From: Marinobacter sp. CHS3-4
GTDB lineage: Bacteria > Pseudomonadota > Gammaproteobacteria > Pseudomonadales > Oleiphilaceae
NCBI RefSeq assembly: GCF_030053415.1
Contig: NZ_JASGBJ010000001.1
Location: 372,001 to 436,000 of the forward strand
Direction of reading: 5' to 3'
DNA length: 64,000 bases
How positions within the stretch are numbered: the first letter of the stretch is position 1; the number at the start of each line of letters is the position of its first letter. A program made the translations under genes and the position numbers. Under the pieces are notes generated by a model that did no database searches, was not told where the DNA came from, and was given only the letters and a program-made list of their open reading frames with translations. Below, piece after piece: positions 18,876 through 27,689 of this stretch.

Positions 18876-19046
18876 ATGCCCATGATCGGCTGGATTTTCC
18901 TGTTGCTTGCGATAGCCTCAGTGGTGGGGAGTCTATTGATGCTTCGGGATTCTGCCAATTTTCGCATGAGCGATGAGAAGCGGAAAAAAGTCCGTCAACG
19001 TCAGGCGGAGCTCGAGGAAAAAGAGAGGAAAAAAGACGATTGGTGA
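18876..19046 (+). CDS. Small single-pass membrane protein (DUF2897-like)
   Basis: 56 residues: one membrane helix (about 4-23) followed by a strongly charged tail (MSDEKRKKVRQRQAELEEKE). The ATG at 18876 lies 11 bp after the permease stop (TGAGG overlapping the ribosome site), so it belongs to the same transcript. The layout resembles DUF2897 proteins, which are short membrane proteins of unknown function; the match is from memory of the pattern only. It could stabilise the permease or be unrelated. Confidence 0.6.
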   Translation: MPMIGWIFLLLAIASVVGSLLMLRDSANFRMSDEKRKKVRQRQAELEEKERKKDDW

Positions 19047-19075
19047 AACACAGTCAGAGATGTTCCCGCTGAATG

Positions 19076-19103
19076 AAAAAGGCCTGCAGCTGCAGGCCTT
19101 TTT
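19076..19103. terminator. Bidirectional intrinsic terminator
   Basis: Perfect 28-bp palindrome: five A, GGCCTGCAG, its complement, five T. It ends the transporter transcript on the plus strand and can also stop the converging TetR transcript on the minus strand. Confidence 0.9.
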
Positions 19104-19166
19104 CTTAGTTGGGGCATCACTTCATGTGCAGAAGACCAGGTTGTCGTCTCATTTGCGTTGTTTCCT

Positions 19167-19751
19167 CTAGGTCAGCTCGGCCTCAATGAGGTCATCCACC
19201 AGCATCTCTGCCGTTTTCATGGTTCTCTCCTTCCAGTCTGACATATCCACCAGCTGGGCGACGGCGTGATGCCGCAGACTGACGAATCCGTGAATCAGCG
19301 ACCAGACCCGAATGGCTGCGTCCTGTTTCTGGCTTTTACTGGCAGTGGCCGGTAGCAGTCCGCCAACCAGCTCAGTGAGCTGTTCAAAGGCCTCGATGCC
19401 AGCCTGCTTGGCGTCCGCAGAAGGCTCGTAGTTGCCGTCCAGCTTGCCAAATATGAGGCTGTAATGGGCCTCCAGCTGTTCCGCATTGTTCAGGTAGTTT
19501 CTTGCGGCCGTTAAAACGGCCTCCCTGGGGGAGTTGGCCAGGGTGTCTACCTTCAGTGCCCGGGAGACCGAGTGGAAACCTTCAATATAAAGCGCGTCCA
19601 GAATGCCTTGCTTGCCCTGAAAATGGCTGTAGATCCCGATGGTGGATACGCCCGCCTGTTTGGCAATGGCCCTTACGCTGAGCGCGCCGGTGCCGCCCAT
19701 GAGGAAAAGTTGTGATGCGGCCCCGAGAATCTTTGCTTTGGTGTCTTTCAT
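19167..19751 (-). CDS. TetR-family transcriptional repressor
   Basis: 194 residues, normal for TetR regulators. The N-terminal helix-turn-helix reads ILGAASQLFLMGGTGALSV then RAIAKQAGVSTIGIYSHFQG, with the classic tyrosine-Ser-His-Phe before helix 4. The C-terminal ligand domain is of the general type. I chose the ATG at 19751 (MKDTKAKIL); longer in-frame starts would run through the operators and add residues unlike the family. Divergent from the oxidoreductase at 19836, with two 13-bp palindromes between them, so it likely represses itself and that operon. Confidence 0.9.
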   Translation of the reverse strand: MKDTKAKILGAASQLFLMGGTGALSVRAIAKQAGVSTIGIYSHFQGKQGILDALYIEGFHSVSRALKVDTLANSPREAVLTAARNYLNNAEQLEAHYSLIFGKLDGNYEPSADAKQAGIEAFEQLTELVGGLLPATASKSQKQDAAIRVWSLIHGFVSLRHHAVAQLVDMSDWKERTMKTAEMLVDDLIEAELT

Positions 19752-19774
19752 CCCATGATTGTACTTGACTTGCC

Positions 19775-19787
19775 ATAACAATGTTAT
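19775..19787. promoter_or_regulatory. TetR-type operator 1
   Basis: Perfect palindrome ATAACA-A-TGTTAT in the divergent region between the TetR gene and the oxidoreductase. An identical half-site pair recurs 27 bp further on. A TTGACT (19765-19770) lies just beside it. Confidence 0.8.
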
Positions 19788-19801
19788 ATTCTGGCCCTGA
19801 C

Positions 19802-19814
19802 ATAACAGTGTTAT
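19802..19814. promoter_or_regulatory. TetR-type operator 2
   Basis: Perfect palindrome ATAACA-G-TGTTAT, differing from operator 1 only in the central base, centred 27 bp away and 22 bp upstream of the oxidoreductase start. Two matched sites in one divergent promoter strongly suggest the adjacent TetR protein binds here. Confidence 0.8.
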
Positions 19815-19835
19815 ATTTTGCCGGGAGCGATCACC

Positions 19836-21272
19836 ATGAGTGACTATCATCTGGAAGCCGATTATCTGATCGTAGGCACTGGCGCGGTTGGAATGGCTTT
19901 CGCCGACGTTTTGCTGGAGGAGACCGATGCCACCATCGTGATGGTGGACAGGCACGAAAAGCCCGGAGGGCATTGGAATCTGGCGTATCCGTTTGTGACT
20001 CTGCACCAGCCGTCGGCGTTTTATGGCGTCAGTTCGTGCGAGTTGAGTAAAGGCCGGAAGGATCAGGTCGGGTTGAACAAGGGCTTGAACGATCTGGCTA
20101 CAGGTGCGGAAATCAGCGCCTATTTTGACGATGTCATGCGGCACCGGTTTTTGCCCAGTGGTCGCGTTAAGTACTTCCCAATGTGCGAGTACCGGGGCGA
20201 GGGGCGTTTCCAGTCCTGCCTCACAGGCTCAAATTATCAGGTCAGCGCCGGTAAGACAGTAGACGCCACTTACCTCAAAACGACCGTTCCGGCCAACCAC
20301 ACGCCGAGTTTTAGCGTAGCGCCCGGCGTTCGTTTTATGCCATTGAATGATTTGCCAAAGGTGTCCAGCCCACCAGCGGGTTATGTGGTCATCGGCGGCG
20401 GAAAAACCGGAATCGATGCCTGCTTGTGGCTTCTGGAAAATGGGGTAGATCCCGACAGCATTCAGTGGATCGTTTCCCGCGACGCTTGGCTGCTGGATCG
20501 TCGCAACACGCAGCCGACGGAAGAATTCTTTGAATACACCATTGGCGCCATGGCCAATCAGTTTGAAGCCATTGCCCGGTCGGAGTCGATCAATGATCTT
20601 TTCGAACGGCTGGAGGCGGCTGGTGTTCTCCTGAGAATAGACCCTACGGTGCGACCGAGCATGTTTCACGGGGCGACGGTCAGCCCGCGGGAGCTTGAAG
20701 AGCTTCGTCGGATACGGCAGGTGGTTCGTAAAGGCCGCGTGACGGCGCTGGAACCGGATCGTATCCTACTGGAACAAGGTAATCTGGCAACCAGCCCGGA
20801 TCACCTGCACATTGACTGCTCGGCCAGCGCCATTACCAATCTGGATACCAAGCCTATTTTCACCGGCGATCTGATCACCCCGCAAACGGTGCGGTCCTAT
20901 CAGCCGGTTTTCAGCGCTGCGTTTGTTGCCCACATTGAAGCGGCATACGAGAAGGAGTCGGACAAAAATCGACTGTGTGGCGTCGTCCCCTTGCCAAACC
21001 ACGACACCGACTGGATCCGTATGATGATCGGGTTGATGATGAACCAGTACCAATGGTCCCAGCATAAGGACATCCGCGCGTGGCTGGTGAACAATCGCCT
21101 GGATGGCATGAGCCGGATGATTCGCGACGTGGATCCTGAGGATCAGCCCAAACAGGCTATCCTCAAGCGCATGCGAGACAACGCAATGCCCGCCATGGCC
21201 AAACTTCAGGCCTACGCGGCCCAGATAAAAGCCCGTAACGCAGAACCAGCCCATGAAGCGGAAGGAGCATGA
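19836..21272 (+). CDS. FAD/NAD(P)-binding oxidoreductase
   Basis: Flavin-dependent oxidoreductase of 478 residues. The N-terminal Rossmann motif is IVGTGAVGMAFAD with an acidic end of the second strand (MVDRHEKPGGHW), and a second nucleotide site is VVIGGGKTGIDACLWL. This is the general layout of flavin monooxygenases, but the FMO fingerprint is not complete, so the reaction is unknown. The ATG at 19836 has GGGAG upstream; an in-frame ATG at 19818 would place the operator within 4 bp of the start. It overlaps the next gene by 4 bp at ATGA if that gene uses its first ATG. Likely induced when the TetR ligand is present. Confidence 0.8.
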   Translation: MSDYHLEADYLIVGTGAVGMAFADVLLEETDATIVMVDRHEKPGGHWNLAYPFVTLHQPSAFYGVSSCELSKGRKDQVGLNKGLNDLATGAEISAYFDDVMRHRFLPSGRVKYFPMCEYRGEGRFQSCLTGSNYQVSAGKTVDATYLKTTVPANHTPSFSVAPGVRFMPLNDLPKVSSPPAGYVVIGGGKTGIDACLWLLENGVDPDSIQWIVSRDAWLLDRRNTQPTEEFFEYTIGAMANQFEAIARSESINDLFERLEAAGVLLRIDPTVRPSMFHGATVSPRELEELRRIRQVVRKGRVTALEPDRILLEQGNLATSPDHLHIDCSASAITNLDTKPIFTGDLITPQTVRSYQPVFSAAFVAHIEAAYEKESDKNRLCGVVPLPNHDTDWIRMMIGLMMNQYQWSQHKDIRAWLVNNRLDGMSRMIRDVDPEDQPKQAILKRMRDNAMPAMAKLQAYAAQIKARNAEPAHEAEGA

Positions 21273-21274
21273 CA

Positions 21275-22369
21275 ATGCCGCAATTTCAGGTAAAAAAGCA
21301 TCAGTTCTCGGAAAGCAGACTCGTCCACAACGAACGAGCAGACCAACAGCCGTCCGCTGGCGATGGTGAGATCGTTGTCCGCATTGAGGCTTTTTCCTTC
21401 ACGGCCAACAATATCACCTATGCCGCGGCTGGTGATCAGCTCGGCTACTGGCAGTTTTTCCCACCGCAGGGTGAGGACGTGGATGGCTGGGGTGTCATCC
21501 CGGTATGGGGGTTTGCACAGGTTGTTGAGTCAGCCCATTCCGATGTGCAGGAAGGGGAGCGCTTGTTCGGCTATTTTCCACCGGCGGCCTTCCTGAAAAT
21601 CTTGCCGCAGCGGGTCTCCGGGCAGCGGCTGTTTGATGGTGCAGAGCATCGGGCAAAACTGCCCGCTCTCTATAACAGCTACACCCGGGTGGATTTCGAA
21701 CCAGGCTATAACCAGTCGATGGACGACGAGCGAATGCTGCTGTGGCCACTGCATCTGACGTCGTTTTGCCTGTGGGATCAATTACAGGATAACGGCTGGT
21801 ACGGCGCGGAACAGGTGTTGATCGTCAGTGCATCCAGCAAAACCAGTATCGGGCTGGGGTATGCGCTTGAGGCCGACGACTCTGCGCCCAGGGCCGTTGG
21901 ATTGACCTCTTCCCGAAATCTCGAGTTGGTGTGCTCGCTGGGTATCTATGATCAATGCCTGAGTTATGACGCGCTTACGGAACTGAACGCCGAGTTGCCG
22001 ACAGTTATCGTGGATATGTCAGGAAGCGGCGATCTGCTGGCACAGTTGCAGTCATCTCTGGGCAACAACTTGCGCTATTGCATCAATGTCGGTCTCACTC
22101 ATTGGGACGAGTTCAAACCAGCGGCCGGCATTCCAAAAGACCGGGCCGAGTTCTTTTTTGCCCCGAGCCATATCGGTAAACGTATGAAAGACTGGGGGCC
22201 CGAGGGCTTTGCCACACGAACGGCCCCGTTCCTGAGTGATACGGCCCGCAAAAGTCGCCAATGGTTGCGGCTGCGAGACATAGACGGTCTGGAAGGCCTG
22301 GCTAAGGTATATCCGGATGTGTGCCAGGGCCGGATTCCGGCGGACGAGGGGTTGATTGTTCGGTTGTGA
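21275..22369 (+). CDS. DUF2855 family protein (dehydrogenase-like)
   Basis: 364 residues with the DUF2855 pattern: EAFSFTANNITYAAAGDQLG near the N-terminus, WGVIPVWGFAQVVES, and FDGAEHRAKLPALYNSYTRV. The fold appears related to medium-chain dehydrogenases, but no zinc or catalytic residues can be assigned. AAGGAG at 21262-21267 is 7 nt from the ATG at 21275 and only 1 nt from the ATG at 21269, so I prefer 21275. It is translationally linked to the oxidoreductase and under the same TetR control. The reaction is unknown. Confidence 0.8.
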   Translation: MPQFQVKKHQFSESRLVHNERADQQPSAGDGEIVVRIEAFSFTANNITYAAAGDQLGYWQFFPPQGEDVDGWGVIPVWGFAQVVESAHSDVQEGERLFGYFPPAAFLKILPQRVSGQRLFDGAEHRAKLPALYNSYTRVDFEPGYNQSMDDERMLLWPLHLTSFCLWDQLQDNGWYGAEQVLIVSASSKTSIGLGYALEADDSAPRAVGLTSSRNLELVCSLGIYDQCLSYDALTELNAELPTVIVDMSGSGDLLAQLQSSLGNNLRYCINVGLTHWDEFKPAAGIPKDRAEFFFAPSHIGKRMKDWGPEGFATRTAPFLSDTARKSRQWLRLRDIDGLEGLAKVYPDVCQGRIPADEGLIVRL

Positions 22370-22456
22370 TGGAACCGTAACCTTGGCCGATCGTGTTGCA
22401 TGGTAGGGTGTAAGCTCATTTACAAAGAAAAAGCCGTTTTCGGGGAGAAGCGTCTC

Positions 22457-22858
22457 ATGTCAGCAATGCGATCGTATTTGCGCCAGATTTCGTTCTTTGT
22501 GGTTATGGCTGTGGCTCTTGCAACCACATGGTCAGCGCCGGCCGTTTCGGCTGTGGTGGGCACGGGAGATGTACTGACCGAGCAGCGAGCCGAGGTCGAC
22601 CGGCAGTCACTGATGAACATGCTGGAGAGGAAAGATGTGCAGCAGACGCTGAGCACGATGGGCGTTGAGAAGTCAGAAGTGGAATCGCGCATCCAGAGCC
22701 TAACGCCGTCGGAATTGGCGGATTTTAACGATCAGCTGGCCGATGCTCCGGTGGGCCAGGACGTGGTAGGCGTTGTTGTGTTGTTCCTCCTCGTTTTCAT
22801 TATCACTGACATGCTGTGTGCGACCAACATCTTCAGCTTTATCAACTGCATCAACTAG
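22457..22858 (+). CDS. PA2779-family small membrane protein
   Basis: 133 residues: signal-like N-terminus (about 8-30), a helical central segment (LTEQRAEVDRQSLMNMLERK, VEKSEVESRIQSLTPSELAD) and a C-terminal hydrophobic helix (about 103-123). This matches the PA2779 family, usually found next to a PA2778 cysteine peptidase, as here. GGGGAGAAG lies upstream of the ATG at 22457; an earlier in-frame ATG at 22400 lacks that support. Function unknown. It could be a substrate or anchor for the peptidase, but that is speculation from the fixed gene pair. Confidence 0.78.
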   Translation: MSAMRSYLRQISFFVVMAVALATTWSAPAVSAVVGTGDVLTEQRAEVDRQSLMNMLERKDVQQTLSTMGVEKSEVESRIQSLTPSELADFNDQLADAPVGQDVVGVVVLFLLVFIITDMLCATNIFSFINCIN

Positions 22859-22865
22859 ACGGATT

Positions 22866-23828
22866 ATGAAGTCCAGCGCCAGGGCGCTTTCCGCGTTATT
22901 GACGGTGTTGTGGTTCGCTGGCTGCGCCAGCGTTCCGCCCTGGCCGGCGGCTTCGGGTAAATCTTTTCTTCAGTCCAGTGTTCAACTGGACGTTCCTTTC
23001 TATCCGCAAGAGCGCTATCAGTGTGGCCCCGCTGCCCTCGCCACCATGCTGTCCAGCCAGAATGTTGATGTGCGCCCGGAGGATCTGGTGCCCCAGGTGT
23101 ATCTGCCCGGCCGTGAAGGTTCCCTGAAAGTGGAATTGGTCGCTGCAGCCAGACGCTATGGGATGCTGGTATATCCCTTGGAGCCGGAACTGCCTGATCT
23201 GTTGGCAGAAATTGATGCCGGGCACCCTGTGTTGGTTATGCAGAATTTGGGTTTCGACTGGTTTCCCCAGTGGCATTTTGCGGTAGTGATTGGGTACGAC
23301 TCTGAAACCGAGGAGTTATTGCTGCATACCGATACTCGGCGTGCCAACCGCCAATCCATGAGCGTGTTTTACCGGACGTGGCGCCGCGCTGATCAATGGT
23401 CAGCGGTGATGCTTCCGCCCGATCAAATACCGGCCACAGCAAAGCCACTGCCCTATCTCGAAGCCGCCTATGACCTCGAAGTGACCGGGCAAAGCGAAGA
23501 GGCGTATTCAGCCTATGATTCAGCGGCCAGTCGCTGGGCAGACCAACCTGCGGCATGGTTAGGCATGGGAAACGTGGCCTACGGTCAGCAGCAATGGACG
23601 AAAGCTAATGGGCTCTATCTGGAAACCGTTGAGCGATTCCCGGCGTTGGCACCGGCATGGAACAATCTGGCGCATTCGTTGGCACAGCTAGGGTGTCCGG
23701 ACGCGTCCGAGCAGGCGCTCGCCTGTGCCAACCGGCTCAACAAGGAGTTTTACCCTTCAGATCTACCGTCTGCTGATGGTGAAGCCGAGGTCTCTTGCCC
23801 GGTTCTGCAATGCCCTCTCGGCGATTGA
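22866..23828 (+). CDS. PA2778-family C39-like cysteine peptidase lipoprotein with TPRs
   Basis: 320 residues. The N-terminus carries a lipobox (WFAGC, Cys19 or Cys20). The peptidase domain has the catalytic Cys in YPQERYQCGPAALATML and the His in WFPQWHFAVVIGYD, with Asp in the following strand. TPR-like helices follow from about residue 200 (AYDLEVTGQSEEAYSAYDSA, WLGMGNVAYGQQQWTKANGL). It starts 8 bp after the PA2779-type gene with no strong ribosome site, so translation is probably coupled. Substrate unknown; C39-type proteases usually cleave leaders after Gly-Gly, but no such substrate is seen nearby. Confidence 0.82.
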   Translation: MKSSARALSALLTVLWFAGCASVPPWPAASGKSFLQSSVQLDVPFYPQERYQCGPAALATMLSSQNVDVRPEDLVPQVYLPGREGSLKVELVAAARRYGMLVYPLEPELPDLLAEIDAGHPVLVMQNLGFDWFPQWHFAVVIGYDSETEELLLHTDTRRANRQSMSVFYRTWRRADQWSAVMLPPDQIPATAKPLPYLEAAYDLEVTGQSEEAYSAYDSAASRWADQPAAWLGMGNVAYGQQQWTKANGLYLETVERFPALAPAWNNLAHSLAQLGCPDASEQALACANRLNKEFYPSDLPSADGEAEVSCPVLQCPLGD

Positions 23829-23841
23829 TGCGTCCATATAC

Positions 23842-23879
23842 AAAAAAAGCGCCGTGCCGGTGATGGCAGGGCGCTTTTT
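23842..23879. terminator. Bidirectional terminator between PA2778-type gene and pckA
   Basis: AAAAAAGCGCC...GGGCGCTTTTT with an inner GTGCC/GGCA pairing and a short loop. A-run on one side and T-run on the other suit termination from both converging genes. Confidence 0.85.
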
Positions 23880-23892
23880 CATCGTTTGAGGG

Positions 23893-25425
23893 TCAGGCTT
23901 TGGGGCCAGCCGCAACGATGGCGTCAGATACGTCGAACTTCTGGAAGTTATCGACAAACTGACCGATCAGCTCAGCCGCTTTGGCGTCGTAGTCAGCTTC
24001 GCTGGCCCAGGTGTTGCGCGGGTTCAGAAGGTTGCTGTCGACACCCGGAACGGATTTGGGGACGTCCAGGTTGAGCGTGGGCAGATGCTCGGTTTCGGCA
24101 TCGTCCAGGTCGCCATTCTGGATGGCTGCGATGACTGCGCGGGTCGTCGGGATGCTGAAACGCTCGCCAACGCCATAGGGACCACCGGTCCAGCCAGTGT
24201 TAACCAGGAAGACCTTGCTGCCGAACTCGTCCATGCGCTTCATCAGAAGTTCAGCGTAGACACCAGCCGGGCGAGGGAAGAACGGCGCCCCGAAACAGGT
24301 TGAGAAGGTCGCTTTCAGCTTGGAGGATGAGCCCATTTCGGTTGAGCCAACCAGCGCGGTATAGCCGCTCAGGAAGTGATAGGCCGCCGCTTCTTTGCTG
24401 AGAATCGACACGGGTGGCAGTACACCGGTCATGTCGCAAGTCAGGAAAACGATGTGTGACGGCTCACCGGCGCGGTTCTCAATGACGCGCTTCTCAACGT
24501 GCTCCAGAGGGTAGGCGCAGCGTGAGTTTTCGGTCAGTGACACGTCGGTGTAGTCGGGCTCGCGGGTCTGCTCGTCAACCTTGACGTTTTCCACGATGGC
24601 GCCGAAACGAATGGCGTCCCAGATGATGGGCTCATTCTTCTGGCTCAGGTCGATGCACTTCGCGTAGCAGCCGCCTTCAATGTTGAATACCGTGCCCGGA
24701 CCCCAGCCGTGTTCGTCGTCACCAATCAGAAAACGATCAGGGTCAGCCGACAGAGTGGTTTTACCGGTACCAGACAGGCCAAAGAAAAGGCAGGTTTCGC
24801 CGTCTTCACCCACGTTGGCGGAGCAGTGCATAGGCAGCACGTCTTTCTCTGGCAACAGGAAGTTCTGTACCGAGAACATGGCTTTTTTCATCTCGCCTGC
24901 GTAGTGCATTCCTGCGAGGAGCACTTTGCGCTTGGCAAAGTTGATGATCACGCAGCCATCGCTGTTGGTGCCATCGCGTTCGGGTTCGCACTCGAAGTTC
25001 GCCGCGTTGAGAATCTGCCACTCTTGCTTATCGGCCGGGTTGTAGCTTTCGGGCACGATAAACAGGTTGCGGCCGAACAGGTTCTGCCACGCGGTCTCGG
25101 TGGTCATTTTGACCGGCAGGTAGTGTTCCGGGTCAGAGCCAACGTGTACTTGAGATACAAAGCTTTCTTTTTCAGCAATGTAAGCTTCAACACGGTCCCA
25201 CAGAGCGTCAAACTTGTCGGCGTCGAACGGGCGGTTAATTGGGCCCCAATGGATGTCGTCAGACGTGCTGGGCTCCTTGACGATAAAGCGGTCCATCGGG
25301 GAGCGACCTGTGCGCTCGCCGGTCTCAACGACTAATGAACCGTTAGCGGCAAGCCTGCCTTCGCCTCTTTCCAGTGCCAGCTCAATCAGTGGTGCTGCAC
25401 TCAGATCTTGATAGGTATTACTCAC
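23893..25425 (-). CDS. pckA: Phosphoenolpyruvate carboxykinase (ATP)
   Basis: Converts oxaloacetate and ATP to phosphoenolpyruvate for gluconeogenesis. The 510 residues contain the kinase P-loop [15 protein letters not shown], the downstream metal-binding IGDDEHGW, and the substrate loop [10 protein letters not shown] near residue 40. Start is GTG at 25425 behind GAGG. Neighbours hslO and hslR on the same strand reproduce the Pseudomonas arrangement. A gene of this kind suits an organism growing on organic acids or hydrocarbons. Confidence 0.96.
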   Translation of the reverse strand: MSNTYQDLSAAPLIELALERGEGRLAANGSLVVETGERTGRSPMDRFIVKEPSTSDDIHWGPINRPFDADKFDALWDRVEAYIAEKESFVSQVHVGSDPEHYLPVKMTTETAWQNLFGRNLFIVPESYNPADKQEWQILNAANFECEPERDGTNSDGCVIINFAKRKVLLAGMHYAGEMKKAMFSVQNFLLPEKDVLPMHCSANVGEDGETCLFFGLSGTGKTTLSADPDRFLIGDDEHGWGPGTVFNIEGGCYAKCIDLSQKNEPIIWDAIRFGAIVENVKVDEQTREPDYTDVSLTENSRCAYPLEHVEKRVIENRAGEPSHIVFLTCDMTGVLPPVSILSKEAAAYHFLSGYTALVGSTEMGSSSKLKATFSTCFGAPFFPRPAGVYAELLMKRMDEFGSKVFLVNTGWTGGPYGVGERFSIPTTRAVIAAIQNGDLDDAETEHLPTLNLDVPKSVPGVDSNLLNPRNTWASEADYDAKAAELIGQFVDNFQKFDVSDAIVAAGPKA

Positions 25426-25547
25426 TTCGACCTCGCCCTCGGGGTGTGCTCGTGATCAGTCAGGCGCGCTATTATGCCAGAGCCGCCAGTAAAAAACGAC
25501 TGCTCTGAAAGCCTTGCTATCACTGGCTTCCAGGCGTTGTGGAGCTG

Positions 25548-26402
25548 TTAGTGTAACGTATGCCCGGTGAAAAGGTGATCAATGTCGTTTCTATCGAAGC
25601 GATAGTGTTGATGACAGAACTGGCAGTCCATTTCGATGCTGCCCTGTTCATCCAGGATGTCGTAGCATTCGTCTTTACCGATGGCCTCAAGCGCGTTGAG
25701 GGTGCGTTCACGGGAACAGCTGCAGCGGAACGCCACTTCTTCGGGGTCGAACAGACGGACGGTTTCTTCATGGAACAGGCGATGTAAAACGGTTTCACTG
25801 TCCAGAGTGAGCATTTCCTCGGCTTCGACCGTGCTGGCCAGGTGGTTGAGACGGTTCCAAAGGTCGTCGTCTTGCTCAGTGTTGCCTGGAAGTCGCTGCA
25901 ACATCAGGCCGGCGCTGCCATTTTCATCTGCAAACAGGAAGAAACTGGTCGGGATCTGTTCAGAACGCTCAAAGTAATCTTGCAGGCAGCCGGCTAGATC
26001 GGGCTCTTCCCGCGGCACGACGCCCTGATAGCGGTTGCCTTTGTCCGGCGTGATGGTGATGGCCATTCGGCCCTCGCCGAGCAGGGCTTGCAGTGACTCC
26101 TCTGTCACGGCGTGTTCGTCGAAACGAGCAATGCCGCGGATGTACCGATCATGGGTACATTCGGCCATCAGGGTGCTCACCGGCCCGTCGCCCTGGGCCT
26201 GGAGTGACAGCGAGCCCTCGAATTTCAGGGTACTGCTCATCAGCACGCTGGCCACCAGCGATTCGCCCAGCATCCGGCGAACCGAGTCTGGGTAGGGCGC
26301 CTGACTGCCAATGTCATCGTAGCTTTTGTTCAGCCTGACCCAGGCACCACGTACCTGGCTGTCTTCAAACAGAAATCGCTGAAACTGGTCCCCGGATGCC
26401 AT
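25548..26402 (-). CDS. hslO: Hsp33, redox-regulated holdase chaperone
   Basis: Cytoplasmic chaperone activated by oxidative unfolding. 284 residues with the zinc-binding cysteines at about 227, 229 (RCSCSRERT) and 260, 263 (DCQFCHQHYRF), the CxC...CxxC pattern of the family. The ATG at 26402 has a GGAG-type site (CAGGAGAC); a longer in-frame start would add 56 residues not found in Hsp33. It lies 58 bp downstream of hslR in the same orientation. Confidence 0.95.
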   Translation of the reverse strand: MASGDQFQRFLFEDSQVRGAWVRLNKSYDDIGSQAPYPDSVRRMLGESLVASVLMSSTLKFEGSLSLQAQGDGPVSTLMAECTHDRYIRGIARFDEHAVTEESLQALLGEGRMAITITPDKGNRYQGVVPREEPDLAGCLQDYFERSEQIPTSFFLFADENGSAGLMLQRLPGNTEQDDDLWNRLNHLASTVEAEEMLTLDSETVLHRLFHEETVRLFDPEEVAFRCSCSRERTLNALEAIGKDECYDILDEQGSIEMDCQFCHQHYRFDRNDIDHLFTGHTLH

Positions 26403-26460
26403 GGTAATGTCTCCTGAAATTGGGGTTCTGGATAGGTTGGTCTGACGTCGAGCCCTGCTG

Positions 26461-26868
26461 CTACAGCCCGTTCTGTTCGCGGAACCGTTGAATGTCTCGA
26501 CGGTCCTTTTTCGAGGGTCGTCTGGCAGGTGGAAGTTGAGCTGCCTGCATGGTCTTTCTTTGCCAGGCAAGGTCTTCCCGCCGTTTCACGCTATCTTCCG
26601 TTTCGTGATATAGCTTCTGGGCTTCCGGAGCGCCCTTTCGACGATCGCTGATGTCATCCACGATGACGATGCGTTCCTGCCAACCAAGGCGCAAAGTGAC
26701 CTTGGCGCCGGGCTCGACCAGTTTGCCAGGTTTGGTGCGCTGACTGTTGTAATGAACCTTGCCGCCTTCGATAGCCTGTTTTGCCAGGTTCCGTGTCTTA
26801 TAGAACCGGGCGGCCCACAGCCATTTGTCCAGCCTTACGCGATTGTCATCAGAGGTTGTTGCCGTCAT
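26461..26868 (-). CDS. hslR: Hsp15, S4-domain RNA-binding heat shock protein
   Basis: 135 residues with an N-terminal S4 RNA-binding domain (RVRLDKWLWAARFYKTRNLA, then GGKVHYNSQRTKPGK) and a basic C-terminal tail. Hsp15 rescues stalled 50S subunits carrying nascent chains. The ATG has GAGGAG upstream. The hslR-hslO pair is conserved in many gammaproteobacteria. It may be under heat-shock control, though I saw no convincing sigma-32 promoter. Confidence 0.93.
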   Translation of the reverse strand: MTATTSDDNRVRLDKWLWAARFYKTRNLAKQAIEGGKVHYNSQRTKPGKLVEPGAKVTLRLGWQERIVIVDDISDRRKGAPEAQKLYHETEDSVKRREDLAWQRKTMQAAQLPPARRPSKKDRRDIQRFREQNGL

Positions 26869-26937
26869 GTCTCCTCGCCTGATGGACGTATGGTGTCATT
26901 ATAGCTGCCTGACGCAGTGGATGGCAGGGGCGAGGAT

Positions 26938-27612
26938 TCACGAAGCACGGGCGAGCAGCGCGGCAGTCACCTCATCGAAGTGATGAATAGACGGAATGTC
27001 CGGGTGACGTTCGTTCGGTGGTCGCTGGCTGTCTGGCGCCAGTATAGCGAGGCATTGGGCAATCCCTGCGTCGCGGGCGCTCTCCAGAACCGGAAAACTG
27101 TCGTCTACCATCAGCGTCGCGGCCGGATGGTAGGGTTCCCGCACTGCCAGGTCTTTCCAGAAGCCCCGGTCTTCCTTGGGTTTGCCAAATTCGTGACTCG
27201 ACACCACGGCATCAACCCTGTCTGCCAGGCCGGTGCGTTCCAGTTTCAGATCGAGCGGGTCTGGATGACAATTGGTCACGATGACTGAGCGCAGGCCTTG
27301 CGAGCGAATGGCTGACAGGAATTCGATGACGTGGGGGCGATAGCCGATCCGGTCGCCCACCTCCGCTTTGAGGCCTGTTACATCAACCGCCAGGCGTTCG
27401 CTCCAATAATCCGTGCAGTACCAGTTCAGTGATCCTCGTTCGGCCATGATCATAGGGACAACTCGATCGTACGCCTCCTGGTGGCTGAGGCGATTGAACT
27501 CGGCGTAACGCTTGGGCAGGTGTTCCAGCCAGAAATGGTTGTCGAAGTGAAGATCGAGCAGGGTTCCGTCCATGTCGAGGAACACTGTGTCAAGAGATTG
27601 CCAGTCCACCAT
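26938..27612 (-). CDS. yrfG: HAD-family nucleotidase (YrfG-like)
   Basis: 224-residue haloacid dehalogenase-fold hydrolase. Motif I is VFLDMDGTLLDLHFD, motif II VIVTNCHP and motif III/IV KPKEDRGFW...LMVDDSF. YrfG in E. coli dephosphorylates IMP and GMP, and it neighbours hslR and hslO there too, so that assignment is reasonable; substrate remains inferred. No strong ribosome site precedes the ATG at 27612. Confidence 0.85.
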   Translation of the reverse strand: MVDWQSLDTVFLDMDGTLLDLHFDNHFWLEHLPKRYAEFNRLSHQEAYDRVVPMIMAERGSLNWYCTDYWSERLAVDVTGLKAEVGDRIGYRPHVIEFLSAIRSQGLRSVIVTNCHPDPLDLKLERTGLADRVDAVVSSHEFGKPKEDRGFWKDLAVREPYHPAATLMVDDSFPVLESARDAGIAQCLAILAPDSQRPPNERHPDIPSIHHFDEVTAALLARAS

Positions 27613-27621
27613 AAATGCAAA

Positions 27622-27650
27622 CAGCCTGAAGTCGCGAAAACTTCAGGCTG
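27622..27650 (-). terminator. Hairpin between the small envelope gene and yrfG
   Basis: CAGCCTGAAG (27622-27631) pairs with CTTCAGGCTG (27641-27650), loop of 9 nt. On the minus strand it is followed by a broken T-run (TTTGCATTT), so it may end the gene at 27690. The same CAGCCTGAA core occurs in the terminator at 41591-41622. Confidence 0.65.
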
Positions 27651-27689
27651 CCGAAGAACCGGTTGAATGGCAACTGGGGATTTTACGGA

